DNA of 33,028 bases from Saprospiraceae bacterium (GTDB taxonomy: Bacteria; Bacteroidota; Bacteroidia; Chitinophagales; Saprospiraceae), in assembly GCA_020631235.1 (NCBI GenBank), contig JAHDHQ010000035.1, positions 1-33,028 on the forward strand. The letters are read 5' to 3'. Under the pieces are notes generated by a model. It searched no databases. It was not told where the DNA came from and saw only the letters and a list, made by a program, of their open reading frames with translations. Below are positions 25,426 to 33,028 of this stretch, in pieces. Numbering within the stretch: the stretch's first letter is position 1; each line of letters opens with the position of its first letter. Both the position numbers and the translations under genes were made by a program.

Positions 25426-28400
25426 ATGAGAAATTTAGACAATTGTTTGAGTTTTGTAAAGAGCACCGTTTTGGTGCTTGCAACAATTTTCCTTGGGGGC
25501 AATCTCTCCGAGCTTAATGCTCAGTGTTGTACTCCAGGAATCAACGTTTCATCATCCTGTAATGACCTCTTGGTCACATATACAATTACATTAATCCCTT
25601 GTGGAGAAATTGGTGATTATATGATTAAGGCTAAAAACGAGTGTACAGACATTGACCAAGTCCTTTGGAGTGGTAATACAGGTACGACAATCACTTGGTC
25701 AGCTCCTTTTTATGCTGGGAGATATACCTTCTGGGCACAAAATGGTGATGCAGGTGAAGGCTGTATAGCTGATCAGGGATATTCCTGTAATCAAACTTTG
25801 GGTTCTTGTAACTGTGAAATGGACGGTAACGTGACAGATATTTACTGTGACCCGAATGACACTGACCAATGGTGTTTTGATTATATAGTCACAGCACCTT
25901 CTTCTAATGGGTTTTATGGGGGAAGTGGTGGAAGCTATGGAGTAACATATACTCAATGTCAAGATCTATCAGTGTCGAGTGTAAACTTTAGTGTCCAAGA
26001 TCAGTGCATGGATTGTTGTAATGTGAACATTTCAGCAACTGCTCCAGATGAAGCAGATTGTGAGGTTTGGGATTGTTCTCTATTTACAATGGGTCATGGC
26101 TCAACAGTTGGCGCCATGAATGTTACTTGTGCTTCGTGTTTAGATCCATACCCACCATTTGAAAGCGGAACATACCCGGATGCTGGTTACACAGGTTCAT
26201 GTGGTAATTGTAATGGAGGCTTAGGTATGATTTGGGCTGGTGCTATTCAGTATGATGGTTCTGGAACTTCTGGTGGAGACTTTATTCACAACTGGTCAGG
26301 ACCAGGTGGATCATGGGTAGATAACAATGAAGATATATGTGGTTTACCTCCAGGTAGCTATTGTTATACACCTTATCACATTGAATCAGGCTGTTCTTTA
26401 GGCCCACAGTGTTTTACTATATCTGCTCCTGCACCAATCAATGTGAGTGTATCAGCAAGTACGACAGACGTTTGTTCAGATGGTTCTAGCAATGTAACCA
26501 TTACTGCAAATGCCTCTGGAGGAACACCAGGATATTCTTATGCTTGGAACAATGGGTCGAATACAAACCCTATCAGTGCAAATGGAACAGGAAATGGTGG
26601 TCTATATATAGTTACCGTCATAGATTCAGAAGGTTGTGAAGGAACAGGTTCGATTCAGTTTAATATTTCTGATCCTCAAATTAGTATTGATGCAGGATCT
26701 ATTGATCCTAATACAGCTTGTGCTCCTTGTAATGGAGCGATTTGGGGGCCTCCGACTGTCACTGGCGGAATACCTCCTTACAGTTTTAACTGGTCAGGTC
26801 CTAGTTTCAGTGGTATAAATAATGGAGACTTAATGAATCTTTGTGAAGGTACTTATAATGTAACAGTAACTGATGCAGCCGGTTGTATGGATGTTTCAAG
26901 CGCTTATGTCGGAAATAATATTTCTCAACTAGTTTTAGATAATTCTTGCGTTTCTGTAATGGATGAAACTTGTGATGGTGAATGTGATGGTATGATATGG
27001 GGAGATGGTTGTATTTCAGGTGGAGATGGAAACTATACTTGGTCATGGTCATCGAATCTAAACGGATCATATTCAAATGGAGATCCTGGACCACAATGTC
27101 CTGGAACTTACAGTGCAACGATTACAGATGGTCTTGGATGTGAAGTAACAGGATCTTGGACAATTGGTTCAGGATGTAATAATACTTTGAATGCAGGTTG
27201 CTTTGATATTGATATTGAATGTACCAATGGCGATGCTCAAGATGAGTGGGATAATTTCGTCAATGGATTTACATACAGTGGTGGATGTGGAGTAGTTACT
27301 GAAAGTTGGTCTAACACACCTCCTGCAACTCCCCCTTTTGAAGCTTGTAACGACAATGGTGGTACATGGACAACAACATATACAGTGGAAGATGAATGTG
27401 GTTTCATTGATCAATGTACAGCGTCTTTCAGTGCTATAGGTACTGGTCCATTAACAATAAATTGTCCTGATGATCAGACTGTAAGTGCATGTGATGATGT
27501 ACAAGGAGCATGGAATGCTTGGATTGCTCAGTTTAGTGGGTCAGGAGTTTGTCCATCAAGTTCTTGGCAACCAGGCTTCTTTGATCTAGCAACAGGTTCT
27601 AATATGATCACACCAACAATGCCAGATATTTGTGGAGATTTTGGTAATTCAGGTAGTTCTTCTGTTACAGTATTATATAAAGTAGTAGATGATGTTTGTG
27701 ATGCAAACTATGTATTAATGTGCACAAAAACGTTTACTGTGATTGCACCACCGCCTGTTGTAGCCATTTGTCCAGCACCGGTAGTGGCTGATCAGTGTGA
27801 AACTAATATTATAGCTCAATATAACGCATGGATTGCTGGTTTCGACGGTTCAGGTGGTTGTAATGGAAATCATTTAGAATACTTTACAACTAGCCCAGCA
27901 CCTATAGACGATTTATTATGTGGAGGATCTACAACTGCAGTTTGGGAAGTAACTGATGCAGATGCTCAAGGAGCAGCATGTGGGAATACAGATCAATGTA
28001 GTTCTACATTTACAGTTTCTGCTGGAACACCTCTTTCTGTTAGTTGTCCATCAGATCCAAATTTACCTCCTTGTACAACTGATATTAGTGGAGCTTATGC
28101 TTCTTGGTATGCAGGATTTAATGTAAATGGTGGTTGTAATGTAATATCAAATTACAGCGATATACCCACTCAAGCAGAAGTAGAAGCTGCTGTATTATGC
28201 GGAGGTTCAATATCGTTTACCTTAACTGCAAATAGTTATACCGAAAACAACATTATTTGTGCAACACAGAGTTGTTCATCTACTTTTTCTGTAGGACTTG
28301 ATTCAGATGTAACGGTGAGCTGTCCGACTGATCCGAACTTACCAGCATGTACCCAAGATATAAGTGCAGCCTATGCAGCATGGTATGCAGGATTTAGTGT

Positions 28401-31400
28401 AAATAATGGATGTAATGTTGTAGATAACTACAGTGATATACCTACATTGTCAGAAGTAGAAGCTGCTGTATTATGTGGAGGAACAATTTCGTTTACATTA
28501 ACGGCAACCAGTTATGGAATAAATGGAACAGTATGTAGCACACAGAGTTGTACTACATCATTTTCAGTTGGTGATGAACCAAATGTGAGTGTTAATTGTC
28601 CTACAGATCCAAACTTACCAGCATGTACCCAAGATATAAGTGCAGCTTATGCAGCTTGGTACTCAGGTTTTAGCGTAAATAACGGATGTAACGTTGTATC
28701 TAATTACAATGATATACCGACACAATCAGAAGTAGAAGCTGCTGTATTGTGTGGAGGAACAATTTCGTTTACATTAACAGCAACCAGTTATGGAGTAAAT
28801 GGAACAGTATGTAGTACTGAAAGTTGTACTACATCATTTTCAGTTGGTGATGAACCAAATGTGAATGTGAACTGTCCTACAGATCCAAACTTACCAGCAT
28901 GTACACAAGATATAAGTGCAGCCTATGCAGCTTGGTACTCAGGCTTCAGTGTAAATAACGGATGTAACGTTGTATCTAATTACAATGATATACCGACACA
29001 ATCAGAAGTGGAAGATGCAGTATTATGTGGAGGTTCCATAACATTTACATTAACGGCGACAAGTTATGGAGTAAATGGAACAGTATGTAGCACGGAAAGT
29101 TGTACTACATCATTTTCAGTTGGTGATGAACCAAATGTGAGTGTTAACTGTCCATCAGATCCAAACTTACCAGCGTGTACACAAGATATAAGTGCAGCTT
29201 ATGCGGCTTGGTACTCAGGTTTTAGTGTAAATAACGGATGTAACGTTGTATCTAATTACAATGATATACCAACACAATCAGAAGTAGAAGCTGCTGTGTT
29301 ATGTGGAGGCTCAATAAGCTTTACATTAACGGCGACAAGTTATGGAGTAAATGGAACAGTTTGTAGTACGGACAATTGTACAACAACTTTTTCTGTGGGA
29401 GACGAACAAGATTTATCAGTTACATGTCCTATAGATCCAAACTTGCCAGCATGTACTCAAGATATAAGTGCAGCATATGCAACATGGTATGCAGGCTTTA
29501 GTGTAAATAACGGATGTAACGTTGTTTCTAATTACAATGATATCCCGACACAATCAGAAGTAGAAGATGCAATGTTATGTGGAGGAACAATTTCGTTCAC
29601 ATTAACAGCGACAAGTTATGGAGTAAATGGTACGGTATGTAGTACAGATAATTGTACAGCAACATTTAGCATTGGCGATGAGCCGGATGTAAGTGTTACA
29701 TGTCCTACAGATCCAGACTTGCCAGCATGTACACAAGATATAAGTGCAGCGTATGCAACGTGGTACTCAGGCTTTAGTGTAAATAACGGATGTAACGTTG
29801 TATCTAATTACAATGATATACCTACACAATCAGAAGTAGAAGATGCAATGTTATGTGGAGGAACTATCTCATTCACATTAACAGCTACAAGTTATGGAGT
29901 AAACGGTACGGTATGTAGTACAGATAATTGTACAGCAACATTTAGCATTGGCGATGAGCCGGATGTAAGTGTTACATGTCCTACAGATCCAGACTTGCCA
30001 GCATGTACACAAGATATAAGTGCAGCGTATGCAACGTGGTACTCAGGCTTTAGTGTAAATAACGGATGTAACGTTGTATCTAATTACAATGATATACCTA
30101 CACAATCAGAAGTAGAAGATGCAATGTTATGTGGAGGAACAATCTCATTCACATTAACGGCGACAAGTTACGGAGTAAATGGTACGGTATGTAGTACAGA
30201 TAATTGTACAGCAACATTTAGTATTGGTGATGAGCCGGATGTAAGTGTTACATGTCCTACGGATCCAAACTTGCCAGCATGTACACAAGATATAGCTGCA
30301 GCGTATGCAACATGGTACTCAGGTTTCAGTGTAAATAACGGATGTAACGTTGTAGATAACTACAGCGATATACCTACATTATCAGAAGTAGAAAATGCAG
30401 TATTATGTGGAGGAACAATTTCGTTTACTTTAACAGCAACAAGTTATGGAGTAAATGGAACAGTTTGTAGCACAGATAATTGCACAACAACTTTTTCTGT
30501 AGGAGACGAACAAGATTTATCAGTTACATGTCCTACAGATCCAAACTTACCAGCTTGTACTCAGGATATCAGCGCAGCTTATGCTACATGGTATGCAGGC
30601 TTTAGTGTAAACAATGGTTGTAATGTAGTTTCAAATTATGATGATATACCGACACAATCAGAAGTAGAAGATGCCATGTTATGTGGAGGAACAATATCGT
30701 TTACATTAACGGCGACAAGCTATGGAGTAAATGGAACAGTATGCAGTACAGACGAATGCACAACTACATTTACTGTAGGAAATGAGGTTCCAGTTGAAGT
30801 AACCTGTAGCGATGTAGTAATCCCTGCTTGTACACAAGATATTTCATCTTTCTACAATACTTGGGCTGCTTCATTCACAGTATCTAATGGATGTAATGTT
30901 GTGGATAATTTAAGTAGTTTCCCAACACTCGCAGAAGTTGAAAATCAAATAGTATGTGGTGGTGGATACAACTTTGGGCTACTAGCAACAAGTTATGGAA
31001 TTAACGGTACTGTTTGTAGTACGGCATCTTGCATGGGTAATATTAGCATTGCTGAAGAAGTTGATGTGGTAGTTACTTGCCCTACAGATCCAAACTTACC
31101 AGCATGTACACAAGATATAAGTGCAGCGTATGCAACATGGTATGCAGGTTTTAGTGTTAATAATGGTTGTAATGTGGTTGATAATTATGGTGATATACCA
31201 ACATTATCAGAAGTAGAAGATGCAGTATTGTGTGGAGGAACCATATCATTTACATTAACTGCAACCAGCTATGGTATAAATGGAGTTCAATGTAGTACAG
31301 ATAATTGTACGGCGACATTCACTGTTGGTGATGAGCCAGACGTTAGCGTAACATGCCCAACGGATCCAAATCTACCAGCTTGTACACAAGACATAGCTGC

Positions 31401-33028
31401 AGCGTATGCAACATGGTATGCAGGTTTCAGTGTAAATAATGGATGTAACGTCGTTGACAATTATGGCGATATACCTACATTGTCAGAGGTGGAAGATGCA
31501 GTATTATGTGGAGGAACAATTTCGTTCACATTAACAGCGACAAGTTATGGAGTAAACGGAACAGTATGTAGCACAGATAATTGTACAACAACTTTTTCTG
31601 TAGGAGACGAACAAGATTTATCAGTTACATGTCCTACAGATCCAAACTTATCAGCATGTACACAAGATATCAGCTCAGCGTATGCAACATGGTATGCAGG
31701 CTTTAGCGTAAACAACGGATGTAATGTAGTTTCAAATTATGACGATATACCGACACAATCAGAAGTAGAAGATGCAATGTTATGTGGAGGAACAATCTCA
31801 TTCACATTAACAGCGACAAGCTATGGAGTAAATGGAACAGTATGTAGTACAGATAATTGTACAGCAACATTTACTGTAGCGGATGAGGCGGATGTAACTG
31901 TAAATTGTGCAGCAGATCCAAATTTAGCTGGATGTAGTGATGATGCAACAATAACAGCAGCTTACAATGCTTGGATAGCTGGCTTTACTTATAATAATGG
32001 ATGTAATGTAGTTGACAACATTGGAGATGCGCCGACACTAGCTGAAGCTTTGGCTTTAAATTGTGGTGGTTCATTAAGCTTCAATTATGTTGCTACAAGT
32101 TATGGTATTAATAATACTGTATGTAGTACTGATAATTGTGATGCGACATTCACGGTTCAATCAGCAAGTGACCTAACAGTGACATGTGGAGTTGATCCAA
32201 ACATGGCAGCATGTCCAGATGAAGCAGCAATTACGGCTGCATATAATGCGTGGATAGCAGGATTCGGATACACAGGTGGATGTAACGTAGTAGATAATAT
32301 TTCTGACGCACCGACCTTAGCAGAAGTATTAGCTTTAAACTGTGGAGGAACAGTAAGTTTTACATATAATGCAGAAAGTACTGGCTCAGGTGTATGTCCA
32401 GATGATGCAGAATGTACAACGTCATTTACAATAGAAGCAGCAGCTGATTTAGCCGTAACGTGTGGAGTTGATCCAAACATGGCAGCGTGTCCAGATGAGC
32501 CATCGATTACAGCAGCATACAATGCATGGATAGCAGGCTTTGGATACACAGGTGGATGTAATGTGATAGATAATATCACAAATGCACCGACATTAGCAGA
32601 TGTATTAGCACTTAACTGTGGAGGAAGCGTAAGCTTTACCTATACAGCGGCTAACAGTGGAACAGGCGTATGTCCAGATAATGCAGAATGTACAGCGACG
32701 TTTACGATAGCAACAGCACCGGACTTAGCGGTAACATGTGGAGTAGATCCGAACATGGCAGCATGTCCAGATGAGACATCGATTACATCAGCGTACAATG
32801 CATGGATAGCAGGCTTTGGCTATACAGGTGGTTGTAATGTAGTAGATAACTTAAGTGATGCACCGACTTTAGCGGAGGTATTAGCACTAAACTGTGGAGG
32901 AAGTGTAAGCTTCACATATACAGCAGATAATAGTGGAACGGGCGTATGTCCAGATAATGCAGAATGTACAGCGACGTTTACGATAGCAACAGCACCGGAC
33001 TTAGCGGTAACATGTGGAGTAGATCCGA
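25426..33028 (+). CDS. Giant secreted Cys-rich repeat protein, 3' end cut by the window
   Basis: 2534 codons are visible and the frame is still open at the window edge. The start ATG at 25426 gives a long signal peptide (MRNLDNCLSFVKSTVLVLAT, ending near LNAQ at residue 33). Residues ~34-330 are Cys-rich without a domain I can name. SprB-type repeats follow (GGTPGYSYAWNNGSNT...GGLYIVTVIDSEGC; GGIPPYSFNWSGPSFS...GTYNVTVTDAAGC). From about residue 680 come two divergent HYR-like units (NCPDDQTVSACDD; ICPAPVVADQCE), then from residue 874 the regular 92-residue repeats described separately. The protein is probably exported by T9SS and extends from the cell surface as a long fibre; the sorting domain would lie beyond the window. 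SprB and HYR domains point to adhesion. No enzymatic motif is seen. Confidence 0.9.
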   Translation, partial: MRNLDNCLSFVKSTVLVLATIFLGGNLSELNAQCCTPGINVSSSCNDLLVTYTITLIPCGEIGDYMIKAKNECTDIDQVLWSGNTGTTITWSAPFYAGRYTFWAQNGDAGEGCIADQGYSCNQTLGSCNCEMDGNVTDIYCDPNDTDQWCFDYIVTAPSSNGFYGGSGGSYGVTYTQCQDLSVSSVNFSVQDQCMDCCNVNISATAPDEADCEVWDCSLFTMGHGSTVGAMNVTCASCLDPYPPFESGTYPDAGYTGSCGNCNGGLGMIWAGAIQYDGSGTSGGDFIHNWSGPGGSWVDNNEDICGLPPGSYCYTPYHIESGCSLGPQCFTISAPAPINVSVSASTTDVCSDGSSNVTITANASGGTPGYSYAWNNGSNTNPISANGTGNGGLYIVTVIDSEGCEGTGSIQFNISDPQISIDAGSIDPNTACAPCNGAIWGPPTVTGGIPPYSFNWSGPSFSGINNGDLMNLCEGTYNVTVTDAAGCMDVSSAYVGNNISQLVLDNSCVSVMDETCDGECDGMIWGDGCISGGDGNYTWSWSSNLNGSYSNGDPGPQCPGTYSATITDGLGCEVTGSWTIGSGCNNTLNAGCFDIDIECTNGDAQDEWDNFVNGFTYSGGCGVVTESWSNTPPATPPFEACNDNGGTWTTTYTVEDECGFIDQCTASFSAIGTGPLTINCPDDQTVSACDDVQGAWNAWIAQFSGSGVCPSSSWQPGFFDLATGSNMITPTMPDICGDFGNSGSSSVTVLYKVVDDVCDANYVLMCTKTFTVIAPPPVVAICPAPVVADQCETNIIAQYNAWIAGFDGSGGCNGNHLEYFTTSPAPIDDLLCGGSTTAVWEVTDADAQGAACGNTDQCSSTFTVSAGTPLSVSCPSDPNLPPCTTDISGAYASWYAGFNVNGGCNVISNYSDIPTQAEVEAAVLCGGSISFTLTANSYTENNIICATQSCSSTFSVGLDSDVTVSCPTDPNLPACTQDISAAYAAWYAGFSVNNGCNVVDNYSDIPTLSEVEAAVLCGGTISFTLTATSYGINGTVCSTQSCTTSFSVGDEPNVSVNCPTDPNLPACTQDISAAYAAWYSGFSVNNGCNVVSNYNDIPTQSEVEAAVLCGGTISFTLTATSYGVNGTVCSTESCTTSFSVGDEPNVNVNCPTDPNLPACTQDISAAYAAWYSGFSVNNGCNVVSNYNDIPTQSEVEDAVLCGGSITFTLTATSYGVNGTVCSTESCTTSFSVGDEPNVSVNCPSDPNLPACTQDISAAYAAWYSGFSVNNGCNVVSNYNDIPTQSEVEAAVLCGGSISFTLTATSYGVNGTVCSTDNCTTTFSVGDEQDLSVTCPIDPNLPACTQDISAAYATWYAGFSVNNGCNVVSNYNDIPTQSEVEDAMLCGGTISFTLTATSYGVNGTVCSTDNCTATFSIGDEPDVSVTCPTDPDLPACTQDISAAYATWYSGFSVNNGCNVVSNYNDIPTQSEVEDAMLCGGTISFTLTATSYGVNGTVCSTDNCTATFSIGDEPDVSVTCPTDPDLPACTQDISAAYATWYSGFSVNNGCNVVSNYNDIPTQSEVEDAMLCGGTISFTLTATSYGVNGTVCSTDNCTATFSIGDEPDVSVTCPTDPNLPACTQDIAAAYATWYSGFSVNNGCNVVDNYSDIPTLSEVENAVLCGGTISFTLTATSYGVNGTVCSTDNCTTTFSVGDEQDLSVTCPTDPNLPACTQDISAAYATWYAGFSVNNGCNVVSNYDDIPTQSEVEDAMLCGGTISFTLTATSYGVNGTVCSTDECTTTFTVGNEVPVEVTCSDVVIPACTQDISSFYNTWAASFTVSNGCNVVDNLSSFPTLAEVENQIVCGGGYNFGLLATSYGINGTVCSTASCMGNISIAEEVDVVVTCPTDPNLPACTQDISAAYATWYAGFSVNNGCNVVDNYGDIPTLSEVEDAVLCGGTISFTLTATSYGINGVQCSTDNCTATFTVGDEPDVSVTCPTDPNLPACTQDIAAAYATWYAGFSVNNGCNVVDNYGDIPTLSEVEDAVLCGGTISFTLTATSYGVNGTVCSTDNCTTTFSVGDEQDLSVTCPTDPNLSACTQDISSAYATWYAGFSVNNGCNVVSNYDDIPTQSEVEDAMLCGGTISFTLTATSYGVNGTVCSTDNCTATFTVADEADVTVNCAADPNLAGCSDDATITAAYNAWIAGFTYNNGCNVVDNIGDAPTLAEALALNCGGSLSFNYVATSYGINNTVCSTDNCDATFTVQSASDLTVTCGVDPNMAACPDEAAITAAYNAWIAGFGYTGGCNVVDNISDAPTLAEVLALNCGGTVSFTYNAESTGSGVCPDDAECTTSFTIEAAADLAVTCGVDPNMAACPDEPSITAAYNAWIAGFGYTGGCNVIDNITNAPTLADVLALNCGGSVSFTYTAANSGTGVCPDNAECTATFTIATAPDLAVTCGVDPNMAACPDETSITSAYNAWIAGFGYTGGCNVVDNLSDAPTLAEVLALNCGGSVSFTYTADNSGTGVCPDNAECTATFTIATAPDLAVTCGVDP
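28045..33012 (+). repeat. Tandem array of 18 complete 276-bp (92-residue) six-cysteine units
   Basis: Units begin with the TGT/TGC codon at 28045, 28321, 28597, 28873, 29149, 29425, 29701, 29977, 30253, 30529, 30805, 31078, 31354, 31630, 31906, 32185, 32461 and 32737; a nineteenth begins at 33013 and is cut. Every unit is 276 bp except the eleventh (273) and fifteenth (279). A typical unit has Cys at positions 1, 10, 31, 52, 72 and 77, with CPTDPNLPACTQDISAAYA, NNGCNVV, LCGGTISFTLTATSYG and VCSTDNC. Six invariant cysteines suggest three disulfides per unit in a secreted fibre. The last four starts (32185 on) use a sister sequence (CGVDPNMAACPDE, GGCNVVDN, LNCGG). Confidence 0.95.

Noticed and set aside
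32157-32579. Minus-strand ORF of 140 codons within the repeat array
   Set aside because: It is antisense to the repeat units and itself repeats with their period, so it is a shadow of the plus-strand gene.
28045-33028. Regular 276-bp repeats as a possible CRISPR or satellite array
   Set aside because: The repeats are contiguous, in frame and coding, with no spacers and with silent differences, so they are protein repeats.

Overview
The window reads as a chromosomal segment of an AT-rich member of the Bacteroidota. The signs are: type IX secretion system (T9SS) cargo with C-terminal sorting domains and SprB-type repeats, a short archaeal/eukaryal-type prolyl-tRNA synthetase, an ~870-residue ParC, ECF sigma factors paired with membrane proteins, almost no Shine-Dalgarno sequences, and promoters of the TTTG / TAnnTTTG type. 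A Saprospiria-like lineage is my guess from the gene mix; it is not proven by the sequence.

Layout. 1-620: a decayed gene on the minus strand. 675-975: tRNA-Ser(GCU) and tRNA-Pro(UGG) with a clear promoter and terminator, minus strand. 1016-1137: a possible small RNA on the plus strand. 1181-2644: proS. 2799-5623: two secreted or outer-membrane proteins, one a low-complexity Asp/Tyr then Ser/Arg protein and one a FadL-like barrel. 5670-8270: parC. 8501-10831: an ECF sigma factor with an unusual membrane partner carrying five cytoplasmic Trp repeats and an outer-membrane-barrel-like C-terminus. 10853-13092: smpB and an LpxR-like lipid A deacylase homologue. 13227-18087: a divergent cassette of a TPR-CHAT protease, a small T9SS-type secreted protein, a second ECF sigma factor and a membrane TPR protein resembling an anti-sigma factor. 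18410-21541: a T9SS surface protein with SprB and SdrD-B-like domains. 22132-24692: recG and rbfA, divergent. 25426 to the window end: the first 2534 codons of a giant cysteine-rich secreted repeat protein, running off the edge.

How the genes may work together. Housekeeping genes (proS, parC, smpB, recG, rbfA) are interspersed with cell-envelope genes. The most interesting part is the cassette at 13227-18087. From sequence, the CHAT protease has a signal peptide and a C-terminal membrane anchor, so its catalytic domain should lie in the periplasm, where the TPR domain of the anti-sigma-like protein should also lie. A protease that cuts an anti-sigma factor to free an ECF sigma factor is a plausible reading. 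It parallels the TPR-CHAT / Csx30 / CASP-sigma logic of type III-E CRISPR, but there are no Cas genes here. The surface protein just downstream is a candidate target.

The giant protein at the right end carries 18 complete 92-residue six-cysteine units plus a partial one. Neighbouring units differ only at synonymous sites in places, and there are signs of multi-unit block duplication. It is preceded by a ~730-base gap with a hairpin-rich leader.
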